Below are positions 6,369 to 12,526 of a DNA stretch of 12,526 bases, piece after piece. Below the pieces are notes generated by a model. It had not been told where the DNA came from, made no database searches, and saw nothing but the letters and a program-made list of their open reading frames with translations. The stretch's first letter is position 1; each line of letters begins with the position of its first letter. This DNA comes from Fibrobacter sp. (lineage in GTDB: Bacteria > Fibrobacterota > Fibrobacteria > Fibrobacterales > Fibrobacteraceae). The position numbers and the translations under genes were made by a program. Location: positions 1-12,526 of the forward strand of contig JAFWRL010000318.1 of the NCBI GenBank assembly GCA_017520105.1, written 5' to 3'.

Positions 6369-6399
6369 GAGAAAAGCACCCGACGAGGGTGCTTTTCTC
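6369..6399 (+). terminator. Strong hairpin terminator between convergent GH45 gene 3 and htpX-like gene
   Basis: A perfect 13-bp stem joins GAGAAAAGCACCC (6369-6381) and GGGTGCTTTTCTC (6387-6399) around the loop GACGA. The T run lies within the stem rather than after it, so this is not a textbook terminator. Its position 95 nt after one stop codon and 45 nt from the stop of the convergent gene suggests it ends transcription, possibly in both directions. Confidence 0.7.
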
Positions 6400-6443
6400 A
6401 TGCGGTCACATCGGCACTGAGGCCGGGATGGCAAATTACTAAA

Positions 6444-7502
6444 TCAGAATTGTTCCAGCAGTTTAATGCGTTCGGACGTGTCCGGATGCGTACTGAAGAT
6501 GAGGTTCAGTTTCGCCACGAGACCGCTCATCAAGCCTTCGCCCTCTTCGTCAGGGTGGACAATGTAAAGCTGCGCCACGTCATCGCGACCAACACTCGAA
6601 AGCCCTGGTTCCGCAGAAATCTTGCGCAAGGCAGACGCAAGCGCCAGCGAATCGCCGCAAAGTTCAGCAGCCCCTGCATCGGCGACGTATTCGCGCTTAC
6701 GCGAAATGGCGAGACGAGTCAAGGTACTGATAAAGTATGCGATTGACGATACCAGCAGCGCCACAAGCAAAATCACCAAGATGACAAGCAGGCCTCCCCC
6801 ATTCTTGCTGCTGCGGCGCCTCGATGTACCAGAAGACCTCAACAATCCACTAATCAGATGAATCGAAATAGACATAAGCGTCGAAAGGATACCGACAAAG
6901 ACAATGCACACAATCAAAAGTCGCGTATCGCGATTCTTAATATGCGTGAGTTCGTGGCCCACGACTGCCGCAAGTTCCTCGTCATTTAACTTGTTAATAA
7001 TTCCCGTTGTAAGCGTAACAGTATATGAATTTATATCAATTCCACTTGCAAAGGCATTCAGGTTCGGATCGTCAATAATGTTGATCTTCGGCATCTCGAT
7101 GCCGCCTGCGATGCAGAGGTTTTCGACAATGTTATAAACACGCACGTTCTCCTTGCGTTCGAGCGGTCGCGCATGTGTCGCATGGCGGATAATGGACGTG
7201 TTCGCAAAATAGGCAATGAGGAACCAAACCGCCGTAATCCCGAGCGTATATGGAAGCGCCACGCAGAAGTAATCCCAAATTAGGGGCCAGTGAAAATCGC
7301 CAGCGGCAAATTCATTGCAGGCATTTCGCAAGTACTCCGAACCCATATCATAATCGCGCATACTGCAAAAAATCCCGAGCCAGTCCAGCACCATGATGAA
7401 CGCATACACCATAGCCAAAAGAATAACAGGGAACATGCAAAGCAGAACAACAGTGTTCCTGTTATTCCGCCAAATCTGAGTCTGGATACCAACGTATTTC
7501 AT
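6444..7502 (-). CDS. M48-family (HtpX-like) membrane zinc metalloprotease
   Basis: Predicted integral inner-membrane protease that degrades or processes membrane proteins. The 352-residue protein carries the zinc motif HELTH (His183, Glu184, His187) in the context VVGHELTHIKNRD, and the third ligand Glu271 in SRKREYVADAGAAEL, both typical of HtpX. Hydrophobic segments lie at about 18-42, 80-100, 193-218 and 236-262. The C-terminal STHPDTSERIKLLEQF is also typical. It is longer than the usual HtpX of about 290 residues as I recall it, mainly because of a long N-terminal loop (43-78) and a Ser/Arg-rich loop near 223-236. It lies 92 nt downstream of a lemA-like gene, a pairing seen in many bacteria. 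No Shine-Dalgarno sequence is visible; repeat element C directly precedes the ATG. Confidence 0.92.
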   Translation of the reverse strand: MKYVGIQTQIWRNNRNTVVLLCMFPVILLAMVYAFIMVLDWLGIFCSMRDYDMGSEYLRNACNEFAAGDFHWPLIWDYFCVALPYTLGITAVWFLIAYFANTSIIRHATHARPLERKENVRVYNIVENLCIAGGIEMPKINIIDDPNLNAFASGIDINSYTVTLTTGIINKLNDEELAAVVGHELTHIKNRDTRLLIVCIVFVGILSTLMSISIHLISGLLRSSGTSRRRSSKNGGGLLVILVILLVALLVSSIAYFISTLTRLAISRKREYVADAGAAELCGDSLALASALRKISAEPGLSSVGRDDVAQLYIVHPDEEGEGLMSGLVAKLNLIFSTHPDTSERIKLLEQF

Positions 7503-7503
7503 T

Positions 7504-7600
7504 TTTTAGACGAAAGACGAGAGACTAGAGACGAGAGAAAAAACAAAAAATTCTTTCGTCTCTCGTCTGTAGGACCGCAGGTCCGTTCTCTCGTCTAAAA
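7504..7600. repeat. Heptamer repeat-hairpin element C between lemA and htpX
   Basis: Heptamers AGACGAA, AGACGAG, AGACTAG and AGACGAG run from 7508 to 7535, then decay to AGAAAAA. The complementary arm 7551-7568 pairs with 7522-7539 (16 of 18, one further G-T wobble). Outer arms TTTTAGACGA (7504-7513) and TCGTCTAAAA (7591-7600) pair perfectly, and a second hairpin GGACC-GCA-GGTCC lies at 7572-7584. The whole element can fold as a three-way junction. It fills the lemA-htpX spacer and contains the lemA stop codon. Confidence 0.8.
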
Positions 7601-8155
7601 CTTCACCTCGGGTGCTTTTTCGAGAGTTTCCCTGTTTTCCGTAGCCTCGTACATAGCGGCACGCTTAAACTTGAACATGCCCGCAAGGATGTTGCTCGGG
7701 AATACTTCGCAAGCGTTGTTAAACTCGCGGGTCGCGGAATTGAAGAAGCGACGAGCGGCAGCAAGCTTGTTCTCAATATCGGAAAGTTCCGTCTGCAACT
7801 GCAAGAAGTTCTGGTTCGCCTTGAGTTCCGGATAAGCTTCCAGCGAAACTTTAAGTCCAGAAAGCGCACTGCTCATCGCCTTGTCGGCAGCGACCTTCTC
7901 GTCAATCGTCGTTGCGCTCATCGCGGCGGCACGGGCGGCAGTCACCTTTTCGAGCACTTCCTTTTCGTGACCGGCGTAGCCCTTCACGGTATTCACCAGC
8001 TGCGGCACCAAGTCAAAACGTTGCTTGAGCTGCACGTCGATATTTGCAAATGCGTTTTCGCGGTTATTGCGGAGTTTCACCAAGCCGTTGTACATGGAGA
8101 CACCCCATATCACTAGAATAACGGCAACGATAATGACGACAATTCCGATAGTCAT
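7595..8155 (-). CDS. lemA: LemA family protein
   Basis: The 186-residue protein has an N-terminal hydrophobic anchor (about 2-20) followed by the LemA helical domain: YNGLVKLRNNRENAFANIDVQLKQR, then DLVPQLVNTVKGYAGHE, and near the end AARRFFNSATREFNN with FPSNILAGMF, all hallmark blocks. The exact role of the family is unsettled; it is a membrane-tethered, mostly helical protein often encoded next to M48 proteases, as here. AGGAG with a 5-nt spacer (complement of 8161-8165) supports the ATG. A promoter-like motif lies just upstream. The stop codon TAG falls inside repeat element C, so the last codons may have been set by insertion of that element. Length is normal for the family. Confidence 0.93.
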   Translation of the reverse strand: MTIGIVVIIVAVILVIWGVSMYNGLVKLRNNRENAFANIDVQLKQRFDLVPQLVNTVKGYAGHEKEVLEKVTAARAAAMSATTIDEKVAADKAMSSALSGLKVSLEAYPELKANQNFLQLQTELSDIENKLAAARRFFNSATREFNNACEVFPSNILAGMFKFKRAAMYEATENRETLEKAPEVKF

Positions 8156-8182
8156 AAATTCTCCTTTGATGATTTCTTACGA

Positions 8183-8218
8183 GAAAAGTATATAAAAGTT
8201 TCCGCGATGTCTTGTACA
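8183..8218 (-). promoter_or_regulatory. lemA: Promoter-like motif before lemA
   Basis: Read on the minus strand, TGTACA (8218-8213) is followed after 22 nt by TACTTTTC (8190-8183). Spacing and sequence agree with the motif before the GH45 genes. It would leave a leader of about 20 nt with AGGAG correctly placed. A TTATAT at 17 nt from TGTACA is an alternative, more sigma-70-like reading. Confidence 0.5.
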
Positions 8219-8228
8219 TCTCCTAAAT

Positions 8229-10136
8229 TCAAGACAAATCGTAGCTCACGAACGCGAATCGGCGGCTGTCGGGTGCCCAGGAATTCACGTTGATGGTTCC
8301 CTGTCCGCCAAAGAGTTTCAGGATGCACCGGGGTTCGGTCCAACTGGCGACTGCATTTTGCGGGAGGCAGGTCCCCTTGCGTTCCATCAGGCGGATTTCC
8401 ACGTCCTTGTTGGGCACGTGCTCGCCGGGGCGTACATCCTTCTCGTGATAGGCTACCATCACCACCTTGTTCCCGTCCGGAGAAATGTGCGGGAACCATG
8501 TGTTCCAATGCGCATCGAATGTCATCTGCGCCTGCTCGGAACCGTCGGCCTTCATGCACCAGGCCTGCATGCGCCCCGTGCGCACGGAGTTGAACCAGAT
8601 ATATTCCCCGCCGGCATCGAATTCAGAACCGTCATTGAGCCCAGGCGCAGTAGTGAGACGGGTTTCGAGTCCGCCTGCGGCGGGAATGGCGTAAATATCG
8701 TATTCGCCGTTCCGCTCTGCACAATAGGCGAGCATCTTGCCGTCGGGCGTAATACCGTGCAAATAGCTCGGACCCAGCGGCGTAACGAGCTGCGGCATGC
8801 GACCGTCAAAGAATATTTTGTAGATGCGCGATATCCCGTCTTCTTTAGTGTGGTGGCTCACATATAGTCCCGAGCCATCGGGAGCCAGCACATGGTCATT
8901 ATTGCAGTTGTTGACAAAGTAGGATGGCACTTCCGTAATGGCGCCGCTTTCCAGCTCGTACTTGTAAATGTGACCTTCGCTATTGTACGTCAGGAACGTG
9001 CCGTCAGCACTCCAGTTAGGGGCCTCGATAACGCAATCGAATTTCCGGAGCACGCGCACCTCGCCCGTCCCGGTGTCGTAAACCTGCAAGCAGGACTTGT
9101 TGCCGGAGCGGTCCCACACCTGCGCGGGCGATTTCTCGAACGGATAGACAACGCCCCAGCTTGCACGTAGCGAGTCCATCCATTCCATGAACTGCATCGT
9201 CTTGGAATGGGGCATCTGCGGGCATTCTTTGAAGCCCTTTTCCAGCGCATCCTTGCAACCAAGCACCTCATACTCGTAGCAGTTGGCAAGTCTCGGCGGC
9301 ACAACCGTCTCGCACAAAGTTCCCGCCTTGTCAAAGACCTGAAGCTCCTCCATATCGTTCAGGTTCTGTACGCGAATGAATCCCGCTGTTCCATGAATGA
9401 CGCCCTCGTTGTGCGTCGGTGCGACCATCGACGTCTTGAGATACGCCTGCTGCCCGTTTTTGTACGTGAGGTTAATCCAGTCTGTCGCATCGACTCCCGT
9501 CTCGAAGAGGATAGACTTGCTTTCGGTCTTCACGATTGCATTGTTGTCGCCTGCAATTTCCGGATCCGTCAAGAAGATGTCCGCAAAAGTCAGGCTGTAA
9601 ATACCCAGGTCCAAAAGCGCACCGCCCGCAAGTGAAGGGTTACGCAGCCGTTCGATATGCGAAAGCGCCATCGAAAAATCCGCCTCGACCGATTCCACCT
9701 TGCCGATACGCCCCGCGACAATCCAGTCCTTGAGAATCTTCACCGCCGGCAAGAAACGCGTCCACATCGCCTCGCACAAAAAGACATTTTTTTTCTGCGC
9801 AAGCGCAATCACCTCGGACGCCTGCAAGGCATTTGCACAGAAAGCCTTCTCGACAAGCACATTCTTGCCCGCATTGATGCAGAGCCGCGCCGACTCGTAA
9901 TGTTCCGAATGCGGCGTCGCAATATAGATAAGGTCAATATCGGGATCCTGTACCAATTCACGATAACTGCCGTAAGCTTTCTTAAATCCATACTCCTGGG
10001 CAAAACTCTCCGCCTTCGCCTGCGTGCGCGAAGATACCGCATACGCCTCGACCCCCATTCCCTTCTGTTCCAGACACTTGACCGCAGTGGCCATCTTTGT
10101 AGCAATATGACCACAACCCAAAATTGCAAATTTCAT
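8229..10136 (-). CDS. Fusion: Gfo/Idh/MocA-type dehydrogenase + TolB/PD40-type beta-propeller
   Basis: The 635-residue protein begins with a Rossmann NAD(P)-binding domain (GCGHIA at 7-12) and continues as a Gfo/Idh/MocA oxidoreductase with ATPHSEHY, EKAF (Glu96, Lys97; Pro of the common EKP replaced by Ala) and GGALLDLGIY with Tyr180, the position of the catalytic Tyr in dihydrodiol dehydrogenase and glucose-fructose oxidoreductase relatives. This part ends near 333 with WGVVYPFE, where such enzymes normally stop. Residues about 345-635 form a separate propeller-like protein with WD40/PD40-style repeats (APNWSADGTFLTYNS, ITPDGKMLAYCAE, ISPDGNKVVMVAY). No signal peptide is seen, so it should be cytoplasmic. 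Start: GAGG lies 5 nt before this ATG; an earlier ATG would add 15 residues before the Rossmann strand. Substrate is unknown, probably a sugar or sugar derivative. Confidence 0.88.
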   Translation of the reverse strand: MKFAILGCGHIATKMATAVKCLEQKGMGVEAYAVSSRTQAKAESFAQEYGFKKAYGSYRELVQDPDIDLIYIATPHSEHYESARLCINAGKNVLVEKAFCANALQASEVIALAQKKNVFLCEAMWTRFLPAVKILKDWIVAGRIGKVESVEADFSMALSHIERLRNPSLAGGALLDLGIYSLTFADIFLTDPEIAGDNNAIVKTESKSILFETGVDATDWINLTYKNGQQAYLKTSMVAPTHNEGVIHGTAGFIRVQNLNDMEELQVFDKAGTLCETVVPPRLANCYEYEVLGCKDALEKGFKECPQMPHSKTMQFMEWMDSLRASWGVVYPFEKSPAQVWDRSGNKSCLQVYDTGTGEVRVLRKFDCVIEAPNWSADGTFLTYNSEGHIYKYELESGAITEVPSYFVNNCNNDHVLAPDGSGLYVSHHTKEDGISRIYKIFFDGRMPQLVTPLGPSYLHGITPDGKMLAYCAERNGEYDIYAIPAAGGLETRLTTAPGLNDGSEFDAGGEYIWFNSVRTGRMQAWCMKADGSEQAQMTFDAHWNTWFPHISPDGNKVVMVAYHEKDVRPGEHVPNKDVEIRLMERKGTCLPQNAVASWTEPRCILKLFGGQGTINVNSWAPDSRRFAFVSYDLS

Positions 10137-10304
10137 CTTGACCTCGCAAAAACGCAAAACCTTGGCAATAGAAATCGCCATACGTCTATAAGGAATATAA
10201 CCTGCCAGGATTAAAAACGATGGAGAAATAAAGCGCCAAATGGTTGCACTAGTAAACGTTGGGCTACTTTATATTGACTATCCAATTCAAACTCGAAAAA
10301 CGTT

Positions 10305-10355
10305 TATGAAACGCTTTTGTTTCATATTTTAATTTCATATAAACTATTTATGAAA
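10305..10355. promoter_or_regulatory. Cluster of four TATGAAA half-sites (candidate operator)
   Basis: TATGAAAC (10305-10312) and GTTTCATA (10319-10326) form a perfect 8-bp inverted repeat. A second everted pair, TTTCATA (10333-10339) and TATGAAA (10349-10355), follows. Centres are about 13-16 nt apart. The cluster lies 50-100 nt before the TIGR02147 gene in a very AT-rich leader, so it may be a binding site for that protein or another regulator. AT-richness raises the chance of coincidence. Confidence 0.45.
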
Positions 10356-10407
10356 ATTTTTCGTTTTTTCATGTTAAAAACGCAATTTTTGTTTTATTTT
10401 TATAAAT

Positions 10408-11250
10408 ATGAAACCGATTACCGAATATCAAGATTACCGCGAGTACATGCGAGATTTCTATGCCGAACGCAAAAGATGCTCGTATTTCACGTGGCGAAAA
10501 TTTGCAAGTCTTGCAGGATTTGCTTCATCGGCGTATCTGAAACTGGTTAGCGACGGACAGACAACCCTCAGCAAGCCGGGAATTCCAAAGGTCGCACGCG
10601 CCATGGGTCTCGAAGGGTTCGACTACACCTATTTCACATTGCTCGTAAAACTCGGGAACGCCAAAAACGACGACGAAAAAGAATCCGCTTTGAGCGAGCT
10701 CGAACATGAGGCACGCATGAACAAAATCCGCATTATCGATGCGGACGCATTCCGCTACTACGAAACGCCCGCCTGCCCCATTATCCGCGAACTCGCCCCC
10801 ATCATGCCCAAAGCGACGCTTGGCGAAATTGCGTCTAAAATAAGGCACGGCGTTACAGCCGCCGAAGTCCGTGAAATCTTGCAGTTCCTCGTCAAAGCGG
10901 ACCTGCTCCAAAAAAATGCGGACGGGACTTACGAACAAACGCAAAAAACGGTCAGAGGCTCCAAGGAGACGATTCCTCTTGCCATACGCACCATGAACAG
11001 GAAAATGAGCGAACTTGCGGTACGGTCCATCATCAAGGATTCCGTGGAAGAACGCAATTTTTCCGGCATCACCATGGGCATCGACAAACCCACTTACGAC
11101 CGCATTTCCAAGGAAACCGACATCTTCCGCAAAAAGATTGTTGACATCGCCAACGAATGCCAAACCATCGACCAGGTCTATCAAATGAACTTACAAATAT
11201 TCCCTCTTACGGACAAAGTAGAATCTACGGATTCAAGGAAGGAAAAATGA
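10408..11250 (+). CDS. TIGR02147/DUF4423 family protein, putative DNA-binding regulator
   Basis: The 280-residue protein matches the TIGR02147 pattern: N-terminal ITEYQDYREYMRDFYAERKR, then FTWRKFASLAGFASSAYLKLVSDG (28-50), which resembles a helix-turn-helix, then PKVARAMGLEGFDYTYFTLLVKL. Residues about 136-182 (TLGEIASKIRHGVTAAEVREILQFLVKADLL) look like a winged helix. The C-terminal part has SGITMGI and ends with VYQMNLQIFPL, as in the family. It has no signal peptide or membrane segment and is probably cytoplasmic. The family is large in Fibrobacter and its members often sit beside lipoprotein genes; function is not established to my knowledge. Its stop overlaps the next start (ATGA), implying translational coupling. 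No Shine-Dalgarno sequence is visible before this ATG, which follows an AT-rich leader. Confidence 0.88.
   Translation: MKPITEYQDYREYMRDFYAERKRCSYFTWRKFASLAGFASSAYLKLVSDGQTTLSKPGIPKVARAMGLEGFDYTYFTLLVKLGNAKNDDEKESALSELEHEARMNKIRIIDADAFRYYETPACPIIRELAPIMPKATLGEIASKIRHGVTAAEVREILQFLVKADLLQKNADGTYEQTQKTVRGSKETIPLAIRTMNRKMSELAVRSIIKDSVEERNFSGITMGIDKPTYDRISKETDIFRKKIVDIANECQTIDQVYQMNLQIFPLTDKVESTDSRKEK
11235..11242 (+). promoter_or_regulatory. Ribosome binding site of FISUMP lipoprotein gene
   Basis: AAGGAAGG lies inside the last codons of the TIGR02147 gene. AAGGA ends 7 nt before the ATG at 11247, and the second GG ends 10 nt before an in-frame ATG at 11253. Both starts give a usable signal peptide; 11247 is preferred for its spacing and ATGA overlap. 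Confidence 0.7.
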
Positions 11251-12526
11251 ACATGAAAAAGACAATACAACTGATTCCGTTATGCGCAGCACTATTCTGG
11301 GCCTGTTCAGATTCTCAGGACATAACTGGAACCACGATAATCGACAATACGATGGCTCAAGAAGAAAGTTCTTCAAGCGAAATGCAAAAGCCGGAATCCT
11401 CGTCAAGTGCGCCGCAATCTAGCGCTCAAGCAAAATCGTCATCCAGTCAGCAGCCACCGAAACTTTCATCGTCCAGCGTAACAACGTCATCGGCGAGCCA
11501 GCCGTCTTCGAGTTCCGTGGACCACCAAGAAGCATCACCCGCTTTTGCTAAAGACACGAAAAACGGCTTCAAATTAGGCTCTTGCATTGCTTCTGCTTTG
11601 GAACCCCAGCCAATACGTGCCGCCCAAATCGCAAGCCTCGCAAAAGCATCTTCAGAAAAACAGCCCCAAGCGTACCTCCTCAACGATGGCAACGGTCATT
11701 ACCAAGTGATGGCCTTGAATGTAAACGATCTCTGCTATGTCGATGCGGACCTTTTGACAAAACGTTCTGGTGACACTTTGCAAATCGAATATGGATGTCG
11801 CGAAGAGAACGGGGAATGCGTAGTAGCTGAATCTCCGTGCATGTGTCATAGCGACCACTGGTTTGACATTGAAGCCGAAAATGCGAATGTGAAGTTTATT
11901 CGATTTAGCGGAACCACATACGAAATCTCCACTGGCCCAGCTCCAGAACCGTCAAAAACAACGCCGACAGATTCCACTGCAGCGCAAAACGATTCAGTTT
12001 TAACAGATACGCGTGACGGAAAAACGTATAGAACGGTAAAGCTCGGCGAAAAAATCTGGATGGCCGAGAATCTCAACTACGAAATGAGAGACAGTGTAAT
12101 GACGAACTGCACCGGGAACGATCCGGAAGGCTGCGACATGGGTTTCCCAACTATTCAATCTCCAAGTTGGTGCAACGGCAACAAGAAAGAAAATTGCGAC
12201 AAGTACGGCCGCTTATACACCTTCGAGGCCGCAAAAGTGGCATGCCCTCCCGGATGGTATCTGCCCGAAGTTGAAGAATGGCCCGAAAGAGGAAATGGCG
12301 GATACCCCGCATTCCTCGACTACGCCGTCGTGGGATGGGGTGGCGGAAAAGACACATACGGCTTTACTGTTTTGCCCGCCGGAGAATATAGGGCAAGTTC
12401 ACAGTATTTCTTGGAGCCGGGTAGATTCGCATTTTTCTGGACATCGACGATAGACACGCGAAACAACAATTGCGCTACAATGATTCATTTCGGCAACGGT
12501 TCCGAAGGAATGGTAAGCGTCTGTGC
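11247..12526 (+). CDS. FISUMP-domain lipoprotein, 3' end outside the window
   Basis: An open frame of 426 codons runs to the window edge without a stop. It starts with a lipoprotein signal (IQLIPLCAALFWAC) with Cys20 followed by SDSQD. Residues about 40-92 are Ser-rich linkers (ESSSS, KSSSSQQ, LSSSSV). A small Cys-containing domain of unknown type covers about 97-235 (LGSCIASAL, NDLCYVDADLL, CREENGECVV, CMCHSDHWFD). From 254 on comes the Fibrobacter succinogenes major paralogous (FISUMP) domain: DGKTYRTVKLGEKIWMAENLNY, YGRLYTFEAAK, CPPGWYLPEVEEW, and FWTST. It is probably anchored at the outer membrane, perhaps on the surface; FISUMP function is unknown. It overlaps the TIGR02147 gene by 4 nt and should be co-transcribed with it. 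Confidence 0.88.
   Translation, partial: MNMKKTIQLIPLCAALFWACSDSQDITGTTIIDNTMAQEESSSSEMQKPESSSSAPQSSAQAKSSSSQQPPKLSSSSVTTSSASQPSSSSVDHQEASPAFAKDTKNGFKLGSCIASALEPQPIRAAQIASLAKASSEKQPQAYLLNDGNGHYQVMALNVNDLCYVDADLLTKRSGDTLQIEYGCREENGECVVAESPCMCHSDHWFDIEAENANVKFIRFSGTTYEISTGPAPEPSKTTPTDSTAAQNDSVLTDTRDGKTYRTVKLGEKIWMAENLNYEMRDSVMTNCTGNDPEGCDMGFPTIQSPSWCNGNKKENCDKYGRLYTFEAAKVACPPGWYLPEVEEWPERGNGGYPAFLDYAVVGWGGGKDTYGFTVLPAGEYRASSQYFLEPGRFAFFWTSTIDTRNNNCATMIHFGNGSEGMVSVC

Noticed and set aside
10137..10181. Earlier start of the dehydrogenase fusion (15 more residues)
   Set aside because: The extra residues precede the first Rossmann strand, and GAGG is correctly placed only for the start at 10136.

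Overview
The window looks like a Fibrobacter chromosome (F. succinogenes or a close relative). The grounds are: lipoproteins with long poly-serine linkers (SSSSV, AKSSSSV), tandem family 45 cellulases of bacterial lipoprotein type, a TIGR02147/DUF4423 protein coupled to a FISUMP-domain lipoprotein (both large paralogous families first described from F. succinogenes), and moderate GC content with AT-rich spacers. The assignment is by recognition only; no search was run.

Layout. (1) 1-622: the 3' part of an outer-membrane beta-barrel-like gene whose reading frame is broken near 170-195. (2) 772-6274: three tandem plus-strand genes for secreted lipoprotein GH45 endoglucanases. All have a lipoprotein signal with Cys21, accessory modules joined by serine linkers, and a C-terminal GH45 domain with the catalytic Asp pair intact. 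Each has its own promoter-like motif; genes 1 and 2 end in clear terminators and gene 3 in a strong hairpin. (3) 6444-8155, minus strand: a lemA-htpX-type pair, convergent with the cellulases. (4) 8229-10136, minus strand: an unusual fusion of a Gfo/Idh/MocA dehydrogenase and a TolB/PD40-type beta-propeller. (5) 10408-12526, plus strand: a TIGR02147 putative regulator overlapping by ATGA with a FISUMP lipoprotein that runs off the window end.

How the parts fit. The cellulase array probably supplies surface-anchored endoglucanases for cellulose breakdown. Module content shows shuffling: gene 1 has three copies of module A, gene 2 has module B, and gene 3 has one A plus one B. The three genes share a promoter-like motif, TTTACA-(21 or 22 nt)-TATCTTTT, which also appears before lemA with the same 22-nt spacing, so it may be this organism's general promoter rather than a cellulase-specific element.

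The most unusual non-coding signal is a set of three intergenic elements (2551-2624, 6276-6344, 7504-7600). Each consists of degenerate tandem heptamers followed by a complementary arm, so each can fold, yet each uses a different heptamer. I do not recognise them as a named element. The spacer at 10137-10407 holds four TATGAAA half-sites before the TIGR02147 gene, a candidate operator.
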